This document shows, in pieces, positions 47,563-61,589 of a stretch of 64,000 nucleotides of DNA (its first letter is position 1; every line of letters begins with the position of its first letter). Below the pieces are notes generated by a model. The model was not told the origin of the DNA. It searched no databases and worked only from the letters and a program-made list of their open reading frames with translations. The translations under genes and the position numbers were made by a program. This DNA comes from Streptococcus macedonicus ACA-DC 198 (GTDB lineage: Bacteria > Bacillota > Bacilli > Lactobacillales > Streptococcaceae): contig HE613569.1 in assembly GCA_000283635.1 (NCBI GenBank), positions 149,501-213,500 on the forward strand, written 5' to 3'.

Positions 47563-47610
47563 AACCCAAAAAGCCTTACGTCTAACGACGTAGGGCTTTT
47601 TTGGGTTTTC
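47563..47610 (+). terminator. msmK terminator
   Basis: Long nested stem: AACCCAAAAAGCC with GGCTTTTTTGGGTT, and an inner TACGTC/GACGTA. Confidence 0.9.
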
Positions 47611-47620
47611 ATCATAAAAT

Positions 47621-47655
47621 AAAGTTACTTACCAAATGATAAGTAACTTTTTATT
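47621..47655 (-). terminator. lacR terminator
   Basis: AAAGTTACTTA...TAAGTAACTTT hairpin with flanking A and T runs, just past the lacR stop on the minus strand. Confidence 0.75.
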
Positions 47656-47663
47656 GTCTAAAC

Positions 47664-48434
47664 TTATTCGTCAGCGACCATGATATCAGTTAATTGACCA
47701 AATTTTTCTTTGGCATCTTCAGAAATACCTGAATCAGTGACCAGATGATCGATTTTGCTAACATTGTAGAAATCATAAAAATCGTATTTATTGAATTTTT
47801 CATGGTCGACGAGAAGGAATTTTTCAAAGGCATTATCAAGGGCAATGCGTTGAATTTCTCCTTCACTTTCGCTGTAAGTAGCTACAGAATCCCCAAAGAC
47901 ACCGTTAGCACTGACAAATGCTTTTGAGAATTTGAGGTTTTGCAAGTAGTTAGCAGTCAGTGAGCCAACAAAGGCACCTGTAATATCACGATATTCACCG
48001 CCGGTTAAGATTAAATCGGTGCTTTTATTTTGATTTAAAATAGTGAATACTGGCAAACTATTTGTCACGACACGGATGTTTTTGGCAACAAGTTCGTGAG
48101 CAAAATGTTCCAGCGTTGTTCCGGGACCGATAAAGACTGTTTCGCCTTCTTGAATGAGTGTGCTGGCGAATTTAGCAATGGCACGCTTTTCTTCAATTTG
48201 TAGTTCTTGTTTTTCAGTGTTTGATTTTTCGTATTTAGGTTTTACTTTTGGTGTATCGATACTTTGGGCGCCACCATGGATACGAATCAACAAACCTTCT
48301 TTATCGAGTTCGTCAAGGTCACGACGAACAGTCATATCTGAAACACCAAGTTCTTTAATGATGTCGTTAACTGTAATAACACCTTTGACGTTGATTTTTT
48401 CGAGAATCCACTGGAGGCGTTCTTTTTTCAGCAT
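47664..48434 (-). CDS. lacR: Lactose phosphotransferase system repressor (DeoR family)
   Basis: A 256-residue DeoR-family repressor of the tagatose-6-phosphate pathway. N-terminal helix-turn-helix (VNDIIKELGVSDMTVRRDLDEL, residues 22-45) and a sugar-phosphate-binding C-terminal domain (IGPGTTLEHFA, TNSLPVF, GSLTANYL). It is divergent from lacABCD; the intergenic region holds a 14-bp perfect inverted repeat around the lacA promoter. Inducer by family knowledge is tagatose-6-phosphate. Confidence 0.92.
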   Translation of the reverse strand: MLKKERLQWILEKINVKGVITVNDIIKELGVSDMTVRRDLDELDKEGLLIRIHGGAQSIDTPKVKPKYEKSNTEKQELQIEEKRAIAKFASTLIQEGETVFIGPGTTLEHFAHELVAKNIRVVTNSLPVFTILNQNKSTDLILTGGEYRDITGAFVGSLTANYLQNLKFSKAFVSANGVFGDSVATYSESEGEIQRIALDNAFEKFLLVDHEKFNKYDFYDFYNVSKIDHLVTDSGISEDAKEKFGQLTDIMVADE

Positions 48435-48621
48435 GTCAATCTCCTTTCTTTTCTTTTTTTCTTCTCACTATCATATCACAAACAAAGAACTAACTCAACA
48501 AATAAAAAAAAAAGAAACAATTCAAAACATTGTCGTCATAAAGGTAACAATTACTGAAAATAAAGGATTTCTATGACGTTGTTTTTAATGAAGGAAACAA
48601 AAATAAACAAACATTTTTAAA

Positions 48622-48668
48622 AAATCTAAAACAAATATGTTGACAAATGTTTGTTTTAGATTTATTAT
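48622..48668 (+). promoter_or_regulatory. lacABCD promoter with inverted-repeat operator
   Basis: -35 TTGACA (48640-48645) and -10 TATTAT (48663-48668), spacing 17. AAATCTAAAACAAA (48622-48635) and TTTGTTTTAGATTT (48650-48663) are exact inverse copies enclosing the -35, a good candidate LacR operator. Confidence 0.75.
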
Positions 48669-48731
48669 ATAAACATAAAAAAACGTTTTTAAAAAATTAT
48701 CTAGATAAAAGAAAAATTTTGAGGTGTTAAA

Positions 48732-49157
48732 ATGACAATTATTCTTGGTTCAGATGCTGCAGGTGAAACTTTGAAAAATATTATCAAAGATTACTTGCTT
48801 GAAAATGATTATGATGTCAAAGACGTCACAGAGGTTAATAAAGATTTCGTTGATAACACGCTTGCTGTTGCGGCTGGTGTCAACGAATCAGATGAAAATT
48901 TAGGTATTATGATTGATGCCTATGGTGCAGGTAGCTTTATGACAGCAACTAAAATCAAAGGTATGATTTGTGCGGAAGTTTCAGATGAACGCTCTGCTTA
49001 TATGACACGTGCTCACAATAATGCTCGCATGATTACTATGGGTTCTGAAATTGTCGGAGTTACTTTGGCGAAAAATATTGTTAAAGGATTTTTGGAAGGT
49101 CACTATGATGGTGGTCGTCACCAAATCCGTGTCGATATGCTAAATAAAATGTGCTAG
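48732..49157 (+). CDS. lacA: Galactose-6-phosphate isomerase subunit LacA
   Basis: With LacB converts galactose-6-phosphate to tagatose-6-phosphate. The 141-residue RpiB/LacA fold starts [15 protein letters not shown] and has the [12 protein letters not shown] region. Subunit A lacks the catalytic cysteine of B-type relatives, as is normal. First gene of the operon behind the lacR-facing promoter. Confidence 0.95.
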   Translation: MTIILGSDAAGETLKNIIKDYLLENDYDVKDVTEVNKDFVDNTLAVAAGVNESDENLGIMIDAYGAGSFMTATKIKGMICAEVSDERSAYMTRAHNNARMITMGSEIVGVTLAKNIVKGFLEGHYDGGRHQIRVDMLNKMC

Positions 49158-49173
49158 GAGCGAGGAAGATAAA

Positions 49174-49689
49174 ATGAAAATTGCAATTGGATGTGACCAT
49201 ATCGTAACAACAGAAAAAATGGCAGTATCAGATTTCTTGAAATCAAAAGGTTACGAAGTAATTGACTATGGGACTTATGACCACACACGTACGCATTACC
49301 CAATTTTTGGTAAAAAAGTCGGTGAAGCGGTGACAAGCGGTAAAGCAGATTTAGGTGTTTGTATCTGTGGAACAGGTGTTGGAATCAACAACTCTGTCAA
49401 CAAAGTTCCAGGCATTCGTTCTGCTTTGGTTCGTGATATGACAACAGCGATTTACGCTAAAGAAGAATTAAATGCTAATGTCATTGGTTTTGGTGGCAAA
49501 ATCACAGGTGAATTACTCATGTGCGATATTATTGAAGCCTTTATTAAAGCTGAATACAAACCAACAGCAGAAAATAAAGCTTTGATTGAAAAAATTGCAC
49601 AAGTCGAAACGGTTAATGAGGACCAAACATCACCAGATTTCTTTGATGAATTTCTTGAAAAATGGGACCGTGGCGAATATCACGACTAG
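49174..49689 (+). CDS. lacB: Galactose-6-phosphate isomerase subunit LacB
   Basis: Partner of LacA, 171 residues. RpiB fold with the N-terminal GCDH motif ([12 protein letters not shown]), the catalytic-site loop [12 protein letters not shown] near residue 65, and C-terminal [27 protein letters not shown] lies upstream; 16 bases after lacA. Confidence 0.95.
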   Translation: MKIAIGCDHIVTTEKMAVSDFLKSKGYEVIDYGTYDHTRTHYPIFGKKVGEAVTSGKADLGVCICGTGVGINNSVNKVPGIRSALVRDMTTAIYAKEELNANVIGFGGKITGELLMCDIIEAFIKAEYKPTAENKALIEKIAQVETVNEDQTSPDFFDEFLEKWDRGEYHD

Positions 49690-49700
49690 GAGAAAATCAG

Positions 49701-50633
49701 ATGATTCTTACAGTAACACTGAATCCGTCAATTGATATTTCTTATCCGCTTGATGAACTAACTTTGGATACGGTCAATCGTGTTTCTGAGGTTAAGAAAA
49801 CAGCAGGTGGTAAGGGTTTGAACGTCACACGTGTGCTATCAGAAATTGGTGACAATGTGACTGCGACAGGCTTTATCGGTGGAAAGCTCGGTGATTTTTT
49901 AACCAGTAGGCTTGATCAAAATGGTATTCAACATCGTTTCTTTCCGATTCATGGGGAAACCCGCAATTGCATTGCGATTTTACATGAAGGTTTGCAGACA
50001 GAAGTTTTGGAAGCAGGTCCGATGATTGACCGAGATGAGGCAGATGGTTTTCTTAATCATTTTCGTTACCTTTGCCCATCTTATGAAGTCATCACGATTT
50101 CAGGAAGCCTTCCAGCGGGGCTTGAAAGCGATTATTATCAAAAAGTCATTGGCCTTGCTAATTCGCAAGGCAAAAAAGTGGTGCTAGATTGTTCTGGTAA
50201 GGCTCTGGAAGCTGTTTTAACAGGTGATGACAAACCGTTTGTTATCAAGCCAAATACAGAAGAATTATCACAACTTGTTGGAAGAGAAGTGAGCGATGAT
50301 GTGGAGGAGTTAAAAGAAATCTTGCAAGATGATTTGTTTACAGGGATTGATTGGGTGGTCGTTTCACTAGGCAGCAAAGGAGCTTTTGCGAAACACGGTG
50401 ACCACTATTACCGCGTTACCATTCCAAAAATTGATGTCGTCAATCCTGTTGGTTCTGGTGATTCAACGGTGGCTGGTATTGCGTCAGCAATTATCCATAA
50501 CCTTTCCGACAAAGACTTCTTACGTCATGCGAATGCCCTTGGTATGCTAAACGCTCAAGAAAAAGTGACAGGTCATGTCAATATGACAAATTACGAAAAC
50601 TTATTTAATCAAATTCAGGTAGAAGAGGTATAA
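49701..50633 (+). CDS. lacC: Tagatose-6-phosphate kinase
   Basis: PfkB-family kinase making tagatose-1,6-bisphosphate. The 310-residue protein has the N-terminal motif [12 protein letters not shown] near residue 35 and the C-terminal signature [13 protein letters not shown] near 252 with the catalytic aspartate. ATG 49701 follows TAGGAGA; a longer in-frame start overlapping lacB is not used. Confidence 0.94.
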   Translation: MILTVTLNPSIDISYPLDELTLDTVNRVSEVKKTAGGKGLNVTRVLSEIGDNVTATGFIGGKLGDFLTSRLDQNGIQHRFFPIHGETRNCIAILHEGLQTEVLEAGPMIDRDEADGFLNHFRYLCPSYEVITISGSLPAGLESDYYQKVIGLANSQGKKVVLDCSGKALEAVLTGDDKPFVIKPNTEELSQLVGREVSDDVEELKEILQDDLFTGIDWVVVSLGSKGAFAKHGDHYYRVTIPKIDVVNPVGSGDSTVAGIASAIIHNLSDKDFLRHANALGMLNAQEKVTGHVNMTNYENLFNQIQVEEV

Positions 50634-50638
50634 GAAAA

Positions 50639-51616
50639 ATGGTATTAACACAAGAAAAACGCAGATTACTTGAGAAGCTTAGTCGTGATGGCGTGATTTC
50701 TGCTTTGGCATTTGACCAACGTGGAGCACTTAAACGCATGATGGCGAAATATCAAACAGAAGAACCAACAGTTGAACAAATCGAACAATTGAAAGCCTTA
50801 GTTTCAGAAGAATTGACACCGTATGCGTCATCTATTCTTCTTGACCCTGAGTATGGTTTGCCAGCAAGTAAGGTTCGTAATGCGAATGCTGGACTTTTGC
50901 TTGCTTATGAAAAAACAGGTTATGATGCGACAACGACTAGCCGCTTGCCAGATTGCTTGGTTGAATGGTCTGCTAAACGTCTTAAAGAAGAAGGAGCTGA
51001 TGCAGTGAAATTCTTGCTTTATTATGATGTTGATGGTGATGAATACGTTAATCTTCAAAAACAAGCTTATATCGAACGCATTGGTGCCGAATGTAAAGCT
51101 GAAGATATGCCATTCTTCCTTGAGATTTTGACTTATGATGAAAACATCACTGACAATACAAGCGCAGCATTTGCCAAAGTAAAACCTCACAAAGTTAACG
51201 AAGCCATGAAAGTTTTTTCTGACGACCGCTTTGGTATTGATGTGCTCAAGGTTGAAGTCCCTGTCAACATGAAATATGTTGAAGGTTTTGCGGACGGTGA
51301 AGTGGTTTACACTAAAGAAGAAGCTGCTAAAGCTTTCAAAGACCAAGAAGCAGCAAGTCATTTACCATATATCTATCTTAGCGCAGGTGTTTCAGCAAAG
51401 CTTTTCCAAGAAACGTTGGTATTTGCGGCTGAATCAGGTGCTAAATTCAATGGTGTCCTTTGCGGACGTGCTACTTGGGCTGGCTCTGTACAAGTGTATA
51501 TCGAAGAAGGCGAGGCCGCAGCGCGTGAATGGCTAAGAACACAAGGACGCAAGAATATCGAAGAACTCAACGCAGTCCTTATCAAAACAGCCAGCTCATG
51601 GAGTGAGAAAGTGTAA
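50639..51616 (+). CDS. lacD: Tagatose-1,6-bisphosphate aldolase
   Basis: Class I aldolase splitting tagatose-1,6-bisphosphate to dihydroxyacetone phosphate and glyceraldehyde-3-phosphate. The 325-residue protein starts [29 protein letters not shown]; the Schiff-base lysine is expected in [10 protein letters not shown] near residue 205. Completes the lacABCD module. Five bases after lacC, so co-transcribed. Confidence 0.95.
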   Translation: MVLTQEKRRLLEKLSRDGVISALAFDQRGALKRMMAKYQTEEPTVEQIEQLKALVSEELTPYASSILLDPEYGLPASKVRNANAGLLLAYEKTGYDATTTSRLPDCLVEWSAKRLKEEGADAVKFLLYYDVDGDEYVNLQKQAYIERIGAECKAEDMPFFLEILTYDENITDNTSAAFAKVKPHKVNEAMKVFSDDRFGIDVLKVEVPVNMKYVEGFADGEVVYTKEEAAKAFKDQEAASHLPYIYLSAGVSAKLFQETLVFAAESGAKFNGVLCGRATWAGSVQVYIEEGEAAAREWLRTQGRKNIEELNAVLIKTASSWSEKV

Positions 51617-51628
51617 GAAGGTGATAAA

Positions 51629-52102
51629 ATGACTCAATTATTTGCAGAAGATACGGTATATATATCTGAACAACAAGATCAAAAAAGTGTTTTTAAAGAA
51701 ATCGCTCATAAATTATTTGAAAAAGGTCTTGTAACAGAAGAATACTTGGATAATTTAATCGACAGAGAGGAACATTATCCGACTGCCTTACCGTTAAGTC
51801 CAATTGATTCGAGTCTTCCCAATATTGCTATTCCACATACAGAAAGTCAGTTTGTAAATGTTACTCGTATTGTTCCAGTTAAACTGGAACATGCGATAAC
51901 TTTTCATAATATGATTTTGCCAGATGAAAAACTAGAGGTTTCATTTTTGTTCATGATTTTAAACAATGAAGAAAAAGAGCAAGCTGGTTTATTGGCAGCA
52001 ATAATGGATTTTATTAATAGACAAGATAAGGAAGCGTTAATTAAATTCTTTAATTCTGAAAATCCAGAAAGAATTTATCAATTTTTGGAAAATAATTTTT
52101 AA
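51629..52102 (+). CDS. gatA: PTS galactitol-type EIIA
   Basis: Cytoplasmic phosphocarrier, 157 residues, fructose/mannitol/galactitol EIIA fold. The phospho-histidine is in LPNIAIPHTESQFV near residue 70. Thirteen bases after lacD. With the IIB and IIC genes that follow it forms a galactitol-family transporter, probably carrying galactose or a galactose derivative given the lacABCD link; the true sugar is inferred. Confidence 0.88.
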   Translation: MTQLFAEDTVYISEQQDQKSVFKEIAHKLFEKGLVTEEYLDNLIDREEHYPTALPLSPIDSSLPNIAIPHTESQFVNVTRIVPVKLEHAITFHNMILPDEKLEVSFLFMILNNEEKEQAGLLAAIMDFINRQDKEALIKFFNSENPERIYQFLENNF

Positions 52103-52115
52103 GGAGGAATTTCTC

Positions 52116-52418
52116 ATGATTAAAATTTTAGCAGCTTGTGGAGCTGGGGTTAACTCAAGTCACCAAATTAAAAACGCTCTAGAAACAGAATTGACTAAAC
52201 GTGGTTATCAAGTATCGTGTGATGCTGTTATGATTAAAGATATCAATGAAGAATTGTTATCGCATTATGACATCTTTGCACAAATTTCTAAGACTGATTT
52301 AGGCTTTGATGTTAAGATTCCAGTTGTCGATGCTGGTGCTATTCTTTATCGTATCCCAGCAATGGCAGAACCTGTTTATAAGAAAATGGAAGACGTTATT
52401 AATAGCTTAAACAAATAA
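52116..52418 (+). CDS. gatB: PTS galactitol-type EIIB
   Basis: A 100-residue IIB domain with the phospho-cysteine at residue 8 in ILAACGAGVNSSHQIK. AAGGAGG precedes the start. Accepts phosphate from the EIIA upstream and gives it to the sugar in the IIC channel. Confidence 0.9.
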   Translation: MIKILAACGAGVNSSHQIKNALETELTKRGYQVSCDAVMIKDINEELLSHYDIFAQISKTDLGFDVKIPVVDAGAILYRIPAMAEPVYKKMEDVINSLNK

Positions 52419-52453
52419 ATTAAAGCGCTTTCGAAAGAAAGGGAAGAAATGAA

Positions 52454-53854
52454 ATGAATGTAATTATCGACTTTGCAAATACGATTTTCCAACCAATTAT
52501 TGGCCTTGGTGCCGCTCCGTTAATGACAATCATCTTGACTGTCATTGCCCTCTTTTTTAAAGTGAAATTCACTAAAGCATTAGAAGGTGGTATTAAACTA
52601 GGAATTGCCTTAACGGGTATTAGCGCAATTATCAATATCTTGTCAACGGCATTTTCGGGTGCTATGGCTGACTTTGTTGCCAGAACTGGTTTGGAATTAA
52701 ATATCACTGACGTTGGTTGGGCACCGTTGGCAACTATCACTTGGGGCTCACCTTATACCCTATATTTTTTGATGGTAATGGTCATTGTAAATATCATTAT
52801 GTTGGTATTGAATAAAACCAATACGCTTGATGTTGATATTTTCGATATTTGGCATTTATCAATTGTTGGCTTGTTTGCTATTTATAGTGGAGCAAACCTC
52901 ATGATTGCAACGATTTTGGTTATTTTTATCGGTATTTTAAAAATTATCAATTCAGACCTTATGAAACCTACTTTTAATGATTTATTGGGTACTGGTGATG
53001 AAAATCCGATGACAACAACTCACATGAACTACATGATGAATCCAATTATTATGGTATTCGATAAAATTTTTGACAAGCTTTTCCCTTGGCTTGATAAATA
53101 TGACTTCGATGCTGCTAAATTAAATGCTAAAATTGGTTTCTGGGGTTCAAAATTTGCAATTGGTATTTATTTAGGAATCTTTGTTGGTTTATTAGCAGGT
53201 CAAACACCAACTGAAATTGCTTCTTTAGCTTTTACAGCAGCTGTCTGCTTGGAATTGTTCTCATTGATTGGGTCATGGTTTATCGCTTCTGTTGAACCAC
53301 TTTCTCAAGGTATTACTGACTTTGCTTCTTCAAAATTACAAGGATGCACATTAAATATTGGTTTGGACTGGCCATTCATTGCAGGTCGTGCAGAAGTATG
53401 GGCTGCCGCTAATATTTTAGCTCCAATTATGTTGTTAGAAGCAATTGTTTTACCAGGAAATAAATTATTACCGCTCGCAGGTATTATTGCGATGGGGGTT
53501 ACTCCAGCTTTGCTAGTTGTAACACGTGGTAAATTAATCCGCATGATTGTCATTGGTGCTATTGAATTACCGCTATTCTTGTGGTCAGGAACGTTGATTG
53601 CACCATTTATCACAGAAACTGCTAAAAAAGTGGGTGCCTTTCCAAGTGGTTTAGATGCTTCGACCATGATTTCTCATACAACAATGGAAGGACCAATTGA
53701 AAAATTCTTGGCATTCTTTGTTGGTAAAGCTTCAACTGGTGATTTGACTTACGTTCTTTATGCAGCTATTGCTTTAGTTGTTTACACGTTGCTCTTCTTC
53801 TGGTATAAAGGAGAAATGAAAAAACGTAATCAAGCTTATCAAGAAGCCAAATAG
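52454..53854 (+). CDS. gatC: PTS galactitol-type EIIC permease
   Basis: A 466-residue polytopic membrane protein of the GatC family with about ten helices (for example LMTIILTVIALFFKV and FAIGIYLGIFVGLLAG). GGGAAG precedes the start. In the gap to gatB, AAAGCGCTTTCG (about 52425-52436) resembles a cre. Last gene before a hairpin and lacX. Confidence 0.9.
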   Translation: MNVIIDFANTIFQPIIGLGAAPLMTIILTVIALFFKVKFTKALEGGIKLGIALTGISAIINILSTAFSGAMADFVARTGLELNITDVGWAPLATITWGSPYTLYFLMVMVIVNIIMLVLNKTNTLDVDIFDIWHLSIVGLFAIYSGANLMIATILVIFIGILKIINSDLMKPTFNDLLGTGDENPMTTTHMNYMMNPIIMVFDKIFDKLFPWLDKYDFDAAKLNAKIGFWGSKFAIGIYLGIFVGLLAGQTPTEIASLAFTAAVCLELFSLIGSWFIASVEPLSQGITDFASSKLQGCTLNIGLDWPFIAGRAEVWAAANILAPIMLLEAIVLPGNKLLPLAGIIAMGVTPALLVVTRGKLIRMIVIGAIELPLFLWSGTLIAPFITETAKKVGAFPSGLDASTMISHTTMEGPIEKFLAFFVGKASTGDLTYVLYAAIALVVYTLLFFWYKGEMKKRNQAYQEAK

Positions 53855-53910
53855 TAATACATCTAATCTAACTCACTAAAACTTCTTTTATTATTTTGTT
53901 TTTACGCGTG

Positions 53911-53950
53911 ATGAGAATGGCAGTTATGAGGCTGTTCATTCTCATTTTAT
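53911..53950 (+). terminator. Hairpin between gatC and lacX
   Basis: ATGAGAATG (53911-53919) pairs with CATTCTCAT (53937-53945), then TTTT. A partial terminator; lacX may still be reached by readthrough. Confidence 0.6.
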
Positions 53951-53963
53951 TTAGGAGAAAGTA

Positions 53964-54860
53964 ATGGTTATTGAATTAAAAAATGATTTCTTAACAGTTC
54001 AATTTAAGGAATTTGGTGGCGCTGTGTCATCCATAAAAGATAAAGACGGCGTCGAATATTTGTGGCAAGGAAATCCAGAGTATTGGAGTTCACAAGCACC
54101 AGTATTATTTCCGATTTGTGGGAGCTTACGTGATGATGAAGCTATTTATCGTCCTAGTAGCCGTCCCCATTTTACAGGTGTGATACCGCGACATGGTTTG
54201 GTGCGTAAGAAGACTTTTACTTATGAACCATTATCTGAAAATAGCCTTGTTTTTTCAATCACCCCTGATGCGGAAATGTTGGCAAATTATCCTTATGATT
54301 TTGAGTTGAAAATCATTTACACTTTGATTGGAAAGACGATTAAAACAAGTTACCAAGTGACAAATCGCGAGACGGAAAAGGTCATGCCTTACTTTATTGG
54401 TGGGCACCCTGGGTTTAATTGCCCATTGCTTGCTGATGAGTGTTATGAAGATTATTATCTCGAATTTGAAAAAGAGGAAACTTGTACTGTTCCAGAATCT
54501 TTTCCAGAAACAGGGCTTCTTGATGTGAATAAGCGTACGCCATTTTTAGAAAAGCAAAATATTCTAAATTTGGATTATGCTTTGTTTGCCAAAGATGCCA
54601 TTACTTTGGATAAATTAGCTTCACGCAGCGTTTCTTTGAAATCTCATAAACACGATAAAGGATTGCGTTTGGATTTTGAAGATTTTCCAAATTTGATTTT
54701 ATGGTCAACCGTCAATAAGAGTCCTTTTATTGCTCTAGAGCCGTGGAGCGGCTTGTCAACGTCGCTTGATGAAAGTGATATTTTAGAAGATAAACGTCAA
54801 GTAACTTTTGTAGCGAGTGGGGAAACGAGTAAAAAATCCTTTGATATTACGATTTTTTGA
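53964..54860 (+). CDS. lacX: Aldose 1-epimerase-like protein LacX
   Basis: A 298-residue galactose-mutarotase-fold protein (LacX/YphB subgroup). Conserved landmarks are FPICGSLRDD near residue 50, HGLVRKKTF near 75, YFIGGHPGFNCPL near 145 and FIALEPWSGLSTS near 255. In lactococcal and streptococcal lac operons a lacX of this kind follows the PTS genes; exact function is uncertain, possibly anomer conversion of galactose or its phosphate. Ribosome-binding site TAGGAG. Confidence 0.88.
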   Translation: MVIELKNDFLTVQFKEFGGAVSSIKDKDGVEYLWQGNPEYWSSQAPVLFPICGSLRDDEAIYRPSSRPHFTGVIPRHGLVRKKTFTYEPLSENSLVFSITPDAEMLANYPYDFELKIIYTLIGKTIKTSYQVTNRETEKVMPYFIGGHPGFNCPLLADECYEDYYLEFEKEETCTVPESFPETGLLDVNKRTPFLEKQNILNLDYALFAKDAITLDKLASRSVSLKSHKHDKGLRLDFEDFPNLILWSTVNKSPFIALEPWSGLSTSLDESDILEDKRQVTFVASGETSKKSFDITIF

Positions 54861-54907
54861 ATTTGTTTAAAATAAACAAAAAAAATCAAAAAAACACAAA
54901 GAAAGGG

Positions 54908-54941
54908 TTTACAAAGTTAAAATTATGTGTTATATTATAAT
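54908..54941 (+). promoter_or_regulatory. Promoter of the lacT operon
   Basis: TTTACA (54908-54913) with TATATT (54931-54936) at 17-base spacing, or TATAAT (54936-54941). Confidence 0.6.
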
Positions 54942-54959
54942 CGTAGAAATTAATAGAGT

Positions 54960-55034
54960 GGATTGTAACTAAGACATTAGGCAAGACCGCAAATGACCTA
55001 GAAGGGAGGATTCTAGTTTGTTTGTGGTTTTTTT
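54960..55034 (+). promoter_or_regulatory. LacT ribonucleic antiterminator (RAT) and overlapping terminator
   Basis: GGATTGTAACTAAGAC...GGCAAGACC (54960-54988) has the RAT layout of BglG-family targets. It overlaps a terminator built from ACCGCAAA...CTAGAA with TTCTAG...TTTGTGGT and a T-run (to about 55034). Binding of LacT to the RAT should stop the terminator forming, switching on lacT and genes behind. Confidence 0.82.
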
Positions 55035-55061
55035 ATCTAGAAACCACGTGAGGAGAGTAGA

Positions 55062-57309
<2,248 letters not shown>

Positions 57310-57396
57310 GGGATTTAGAAAATGGATAAAAAAGAATTGCAAATGTAAAAAGTATGTTTAGGATTCTAATTTCTATATTAATCATGGAAAAACTGA

Positions 57397-57969
57397 GGAA
57401 TTTTATGTTTAATCAATGATGTAACTTTAACTGATCACATTTATTGTGCTTACCAGTCTATTCAAGCAGGTAACTACCAAAATAGTAAGTTGTCAGATAT
57501 TTCCAATGAGTATCCAATTGAATATCAAATTGGTGAAGAAGCTCTTTCCATTTTCAAATTAAAATTATTTGATGGTTTTCCTGAGGACGAACTTGGAAGA
57601 ATTGCTATTCATTTTATAAATGCCAAGAGAGAAGGGGAAGTGACTCCATCGTTTCAGATTAGTCGAACGAAGCATATTCTTGAATTAGTTAAGCAGGAAT
57701 TGTCTCGAGACAATATTGAACGAACTCCACAGAATAGTAATTTCTATGATCGTTTCATGGTTCATCTAAGTTATTTTTTGGATTATATTGATCGATCTAG
57801 GAAAGATAATATGTCCTTGCTGGGAATGGAAGAACATCTAGAGGTTTCGTATCCTAAGGCTTTTGAAATAGGAAACAGAATCTATAATGTCATTGCAAGA
57901 GAAACAGAAGTGGATTTATTCCACAGTGAGCGAATTTATATCGTTCTTCATGTTCAACGTCTCTTGTAA
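57397..57969 (+). pseudogene. lacT: Second lacT, N-terminally truncated
   Basis: Only the C-terminal half of a BglG-family antiterminator remains: from about LTDHIYCAYQSIQAGNYQ through AIHFINAKREGEV, VHLSYFLDYIDRSR and LFHSERIYIVLHVQRLL. The CAT RNA-binding domain and the first half of PRD1 are missing, so it cannot bind RNA. It differs clearly from the intact LacT at 55062 and belongs with the downstream lacFEG set. Between lacG and this scrap, ATG 57322 opens an eight-codon piece MDKKELQM, perhaps a lacF scrap. Confidence 0.85.
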
Positions 57970-58015
57970 AAATTTAATTTGCTCTATATCATTAAAATTA
58001 TAAGGAGGAACTATT

Positions 58016-58333
58016 ATGAATAGAGAAGAAGTCCAATTACTTGGCTTTGAAATTGTCGCTTATGCTGGTGATGCTCGTTCTAAACTTCTAGAAGCATTAA
58101 AAGCTGCTGAAGCTAGCGATTTTGCTAAAGCAGAAGCTCTTGTTGAAGAAGCAGCAAATTGCATTGCGGAAGCTCACAAAGCGCAAACATCTATGCTTGC
58201 TCAAGAAGCTGCGGGCGAAGAAATTCCATACAGCATCACAATGATGCACGGACAGGATCACTTGATGACAACCATTTTGTTAAAAGATGTGATTCATCAT
58301 CTTATTGAATTATACAAAAGGGGAGCTAAATAA
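58016..58333 (+). CDS. lacF: PTS lactose-specific EIIA
   Basis: A 105-residue helical phosphocarrier of the lactose family. The phospho-histidine is in [12 protein letters not shown] near residue 78. AAGGAGG precedes the ATG. Its TAA overlaps the lacE start by one base, so the two are coupled. The intact IIA replaces the destroyed one at 29427. Confidence 0.95.
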   Translation: MNREEVQLLGFEIVAYAGDARSKLLEALKAAEASDFAKAEALVEEAANCIAEAHKAQTSMLAQEAAGEEIPYSITMMHGQDHLMTTILLKDVIHHLIELYKRGAK

Positions 58334-60033
58334 TGAACAAACTCATTGAGCTTATTGAAAAAGGGAAACCATTCTTTGAGAGGATTTCTCGTAATAAATA
58401 TTTGCGAGCGATTCGTGATGGTTTCATTGCAGGGATGCCTGTAATCTTATTCTCATCTATCTTCATCCTAATTGCGTATGTGCCAAATGCTTGGGGATTC
58501 CACTGGTCTAAAGATATTGAAACACTCTTGATGACTCCATATAACTATTCTATGGGCATCTTGGCCTTCTTCGTTGGTGGTACAACGGCTAAGGCTTTGA
58601 CTGATTCAATGAACCGCGACCTTCCAGCAACCAACCAAATCAACTTCATTTCTACAATGTTGGCTTCTATGGTTGGATTCTTGCTCATGGCTGCTGAACC
58701 TGCTAAAGAAGGTGGATTCTTAACAGCATTCATGGGGACAAAGGGGTTGCTAACAGCCTTTATTGCTGCATTCGTTACTGTTAATGTTTACAAAGTCTGT
58801 GTGAAAAACAATGTGACTATCCGCATGCCGGACGAGGTTCCACCAAATATTTCACAAGTATTTAAAGACTTGATTCCATTTACATTGTCAGTTGTACTCT
58901 TGTATGCACTTGAATTAGTTGTGAAAGCAAGCCTTCATGTAACAGTTGCTGAATCAATTGGTACTCTTCTTGCTCCACTATTCTCAGCTGCAGACGGATA
59001 CCTTGGTATTACTATCATCTTTGGTGCTTTTGCCTTCTTCTGGTTTGTAGGTATCCATGGTCCTTCAATCGTAGAACCAGCAATCGCTGCAATTACTTAC
59101 GCAAATATTGATAACAACTTGCATTTGATTCAAGCTGGACAACATGCCGATAAAGTCATCACATCTGGTACTCAAATGTTTATCGTTACCATGGGTGGTA
59201 CTGGTGCAACCTTGGTTGTTCCATTCCTCTTCATGTGGTTGTGTAAATCAGAGCGTAACCGTGCAATCGGACGTGCATCTGTTGTTCCTACATTCTTCGG
59301 TGTAAACGAACCACTCTTGTTCGGTGCTCCAATTGTATTGAACCCAATCTTCTTTGTTCCATTTATCTTTGCTCCAATTGCAAACGTGTGGATCTTCAAA
59401 TTCTTCGTTGATACCTTGGGAATGAACTCATTCTCTGCTAACCTTCCATGGGTAACTCCTGGACCTCTTGGTATTGTTCTTGGTACGAACTTCCAAGTAC
59501 TTTCATTCATCCTTGCTGCGCTATTAGTAGTAGTTGACGTGATCATTTACTATCCATTCGTTAAAGTTTACGATGAACAAATTCTTGAAGAAGAACGTTC
59601 AGGTAAATCAAACGATAGCTTGAAAGAAAAAGTTGCTGCAAACTTTAACACTGCTAAAGCAGATGTTATTCTTGAAAAAGCTGGTGTGGAAGGCGAACCA
59701 GTTCAAAACAATATCACAAAAGAAACAAACGTATTGGTTCTTTGTGCCGGTGGTGGAACTAGTGGACTTCTTGCCAACGCTTTGAATAAAGCTGCTGAAG
59801 AATATAATGTTCCTGTGAAGGCTGCTGCTGGTGGCTACGGTGCTCACCGTGAAATGTTGCCAGAATTTGACCTTGTTATCCTTGCACCTCAAGTAGCTTC
59901 AAACTATGAAGATATGAAGGCTGAAACAGATAAACTTGGAATCAAATTGGCTAAGACTGAAGGAGCTCAATACATCAAGTTGACTCGTGATGGTAAAGGC
60001 GCTCTTGCATTCGTTCAAGAACAATTTCAATAA
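58333..60033 (+). CDS. lacE: PTS lactose-specific EIICB
   Basis: Lactose permease and phosphotransferase, 566 residues. IIC membrane domain (1-440, with [14 protein letters not shown] and [18 protein letters not shown]) fused to IIB (about 465-566) with the phospho-cysteine in [16 protein letters not shown]. High similarity by recall to the lactococcal and streptococcal LacE. Codon use is optimised, indicating strong expression. Confidence 0.95.
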   Translation: MNKLIELIEKGKPFFERISRNKYLRAIRDGFIAGMPVILFSSIFILIAYVPNAWGFHWSKDIETLLMTPYNYSMGILAFFVGGTTAKALTDSMNRDLPATNQINFISTMLASMVGFLLMAAEPAKEGGFLTAFMGTKGLLTAFIAAFVTVNVYKVCVKNNVTIRMPDEVPPNISQVFKDLIPFTLSVVLLYALELVVKASLHVTVAESIGTLLAPLFSAADGYLGITIIFGAFAFFWFVGIHGPSIVEPAIAAITYANIDNNLHLIQAGQHADKVITSGTQMFIVTMGGTGATLVVPFLFMWLCKSERNRAIGRASVVPTFFGVNEPLLFGAPIVLNPIFFVPFIFAPIANVWIFKFFVDTLGMNSFSANLPWVTPGPLGIVLGTNFQVLSFILAALLVVVDVIIYYPFVKVYDEQILEEERSGKSNDSLKEKVAANFNTAKADVILEKAGVEGEPVQNNITKETNVLVLCAGGGTSGLLANALNKAAEEYNVPVKAAAGGYGAHREMLPEFDLVILAPQVASNYEDMKAETDKLGIKLAKTEGAQYIKLTRDGKGALAFVQEQFQ

Positions 60034-60060
60034 TAAATAGATTTACTGTTGATTGAAGTG

Positions 60061-61542
<1,482 letters not shown>

Positions 61543-61589
61543 CCTCACTTGAACGTATTCTATTTTGTTATCAGATATTCTAGAAAAGG

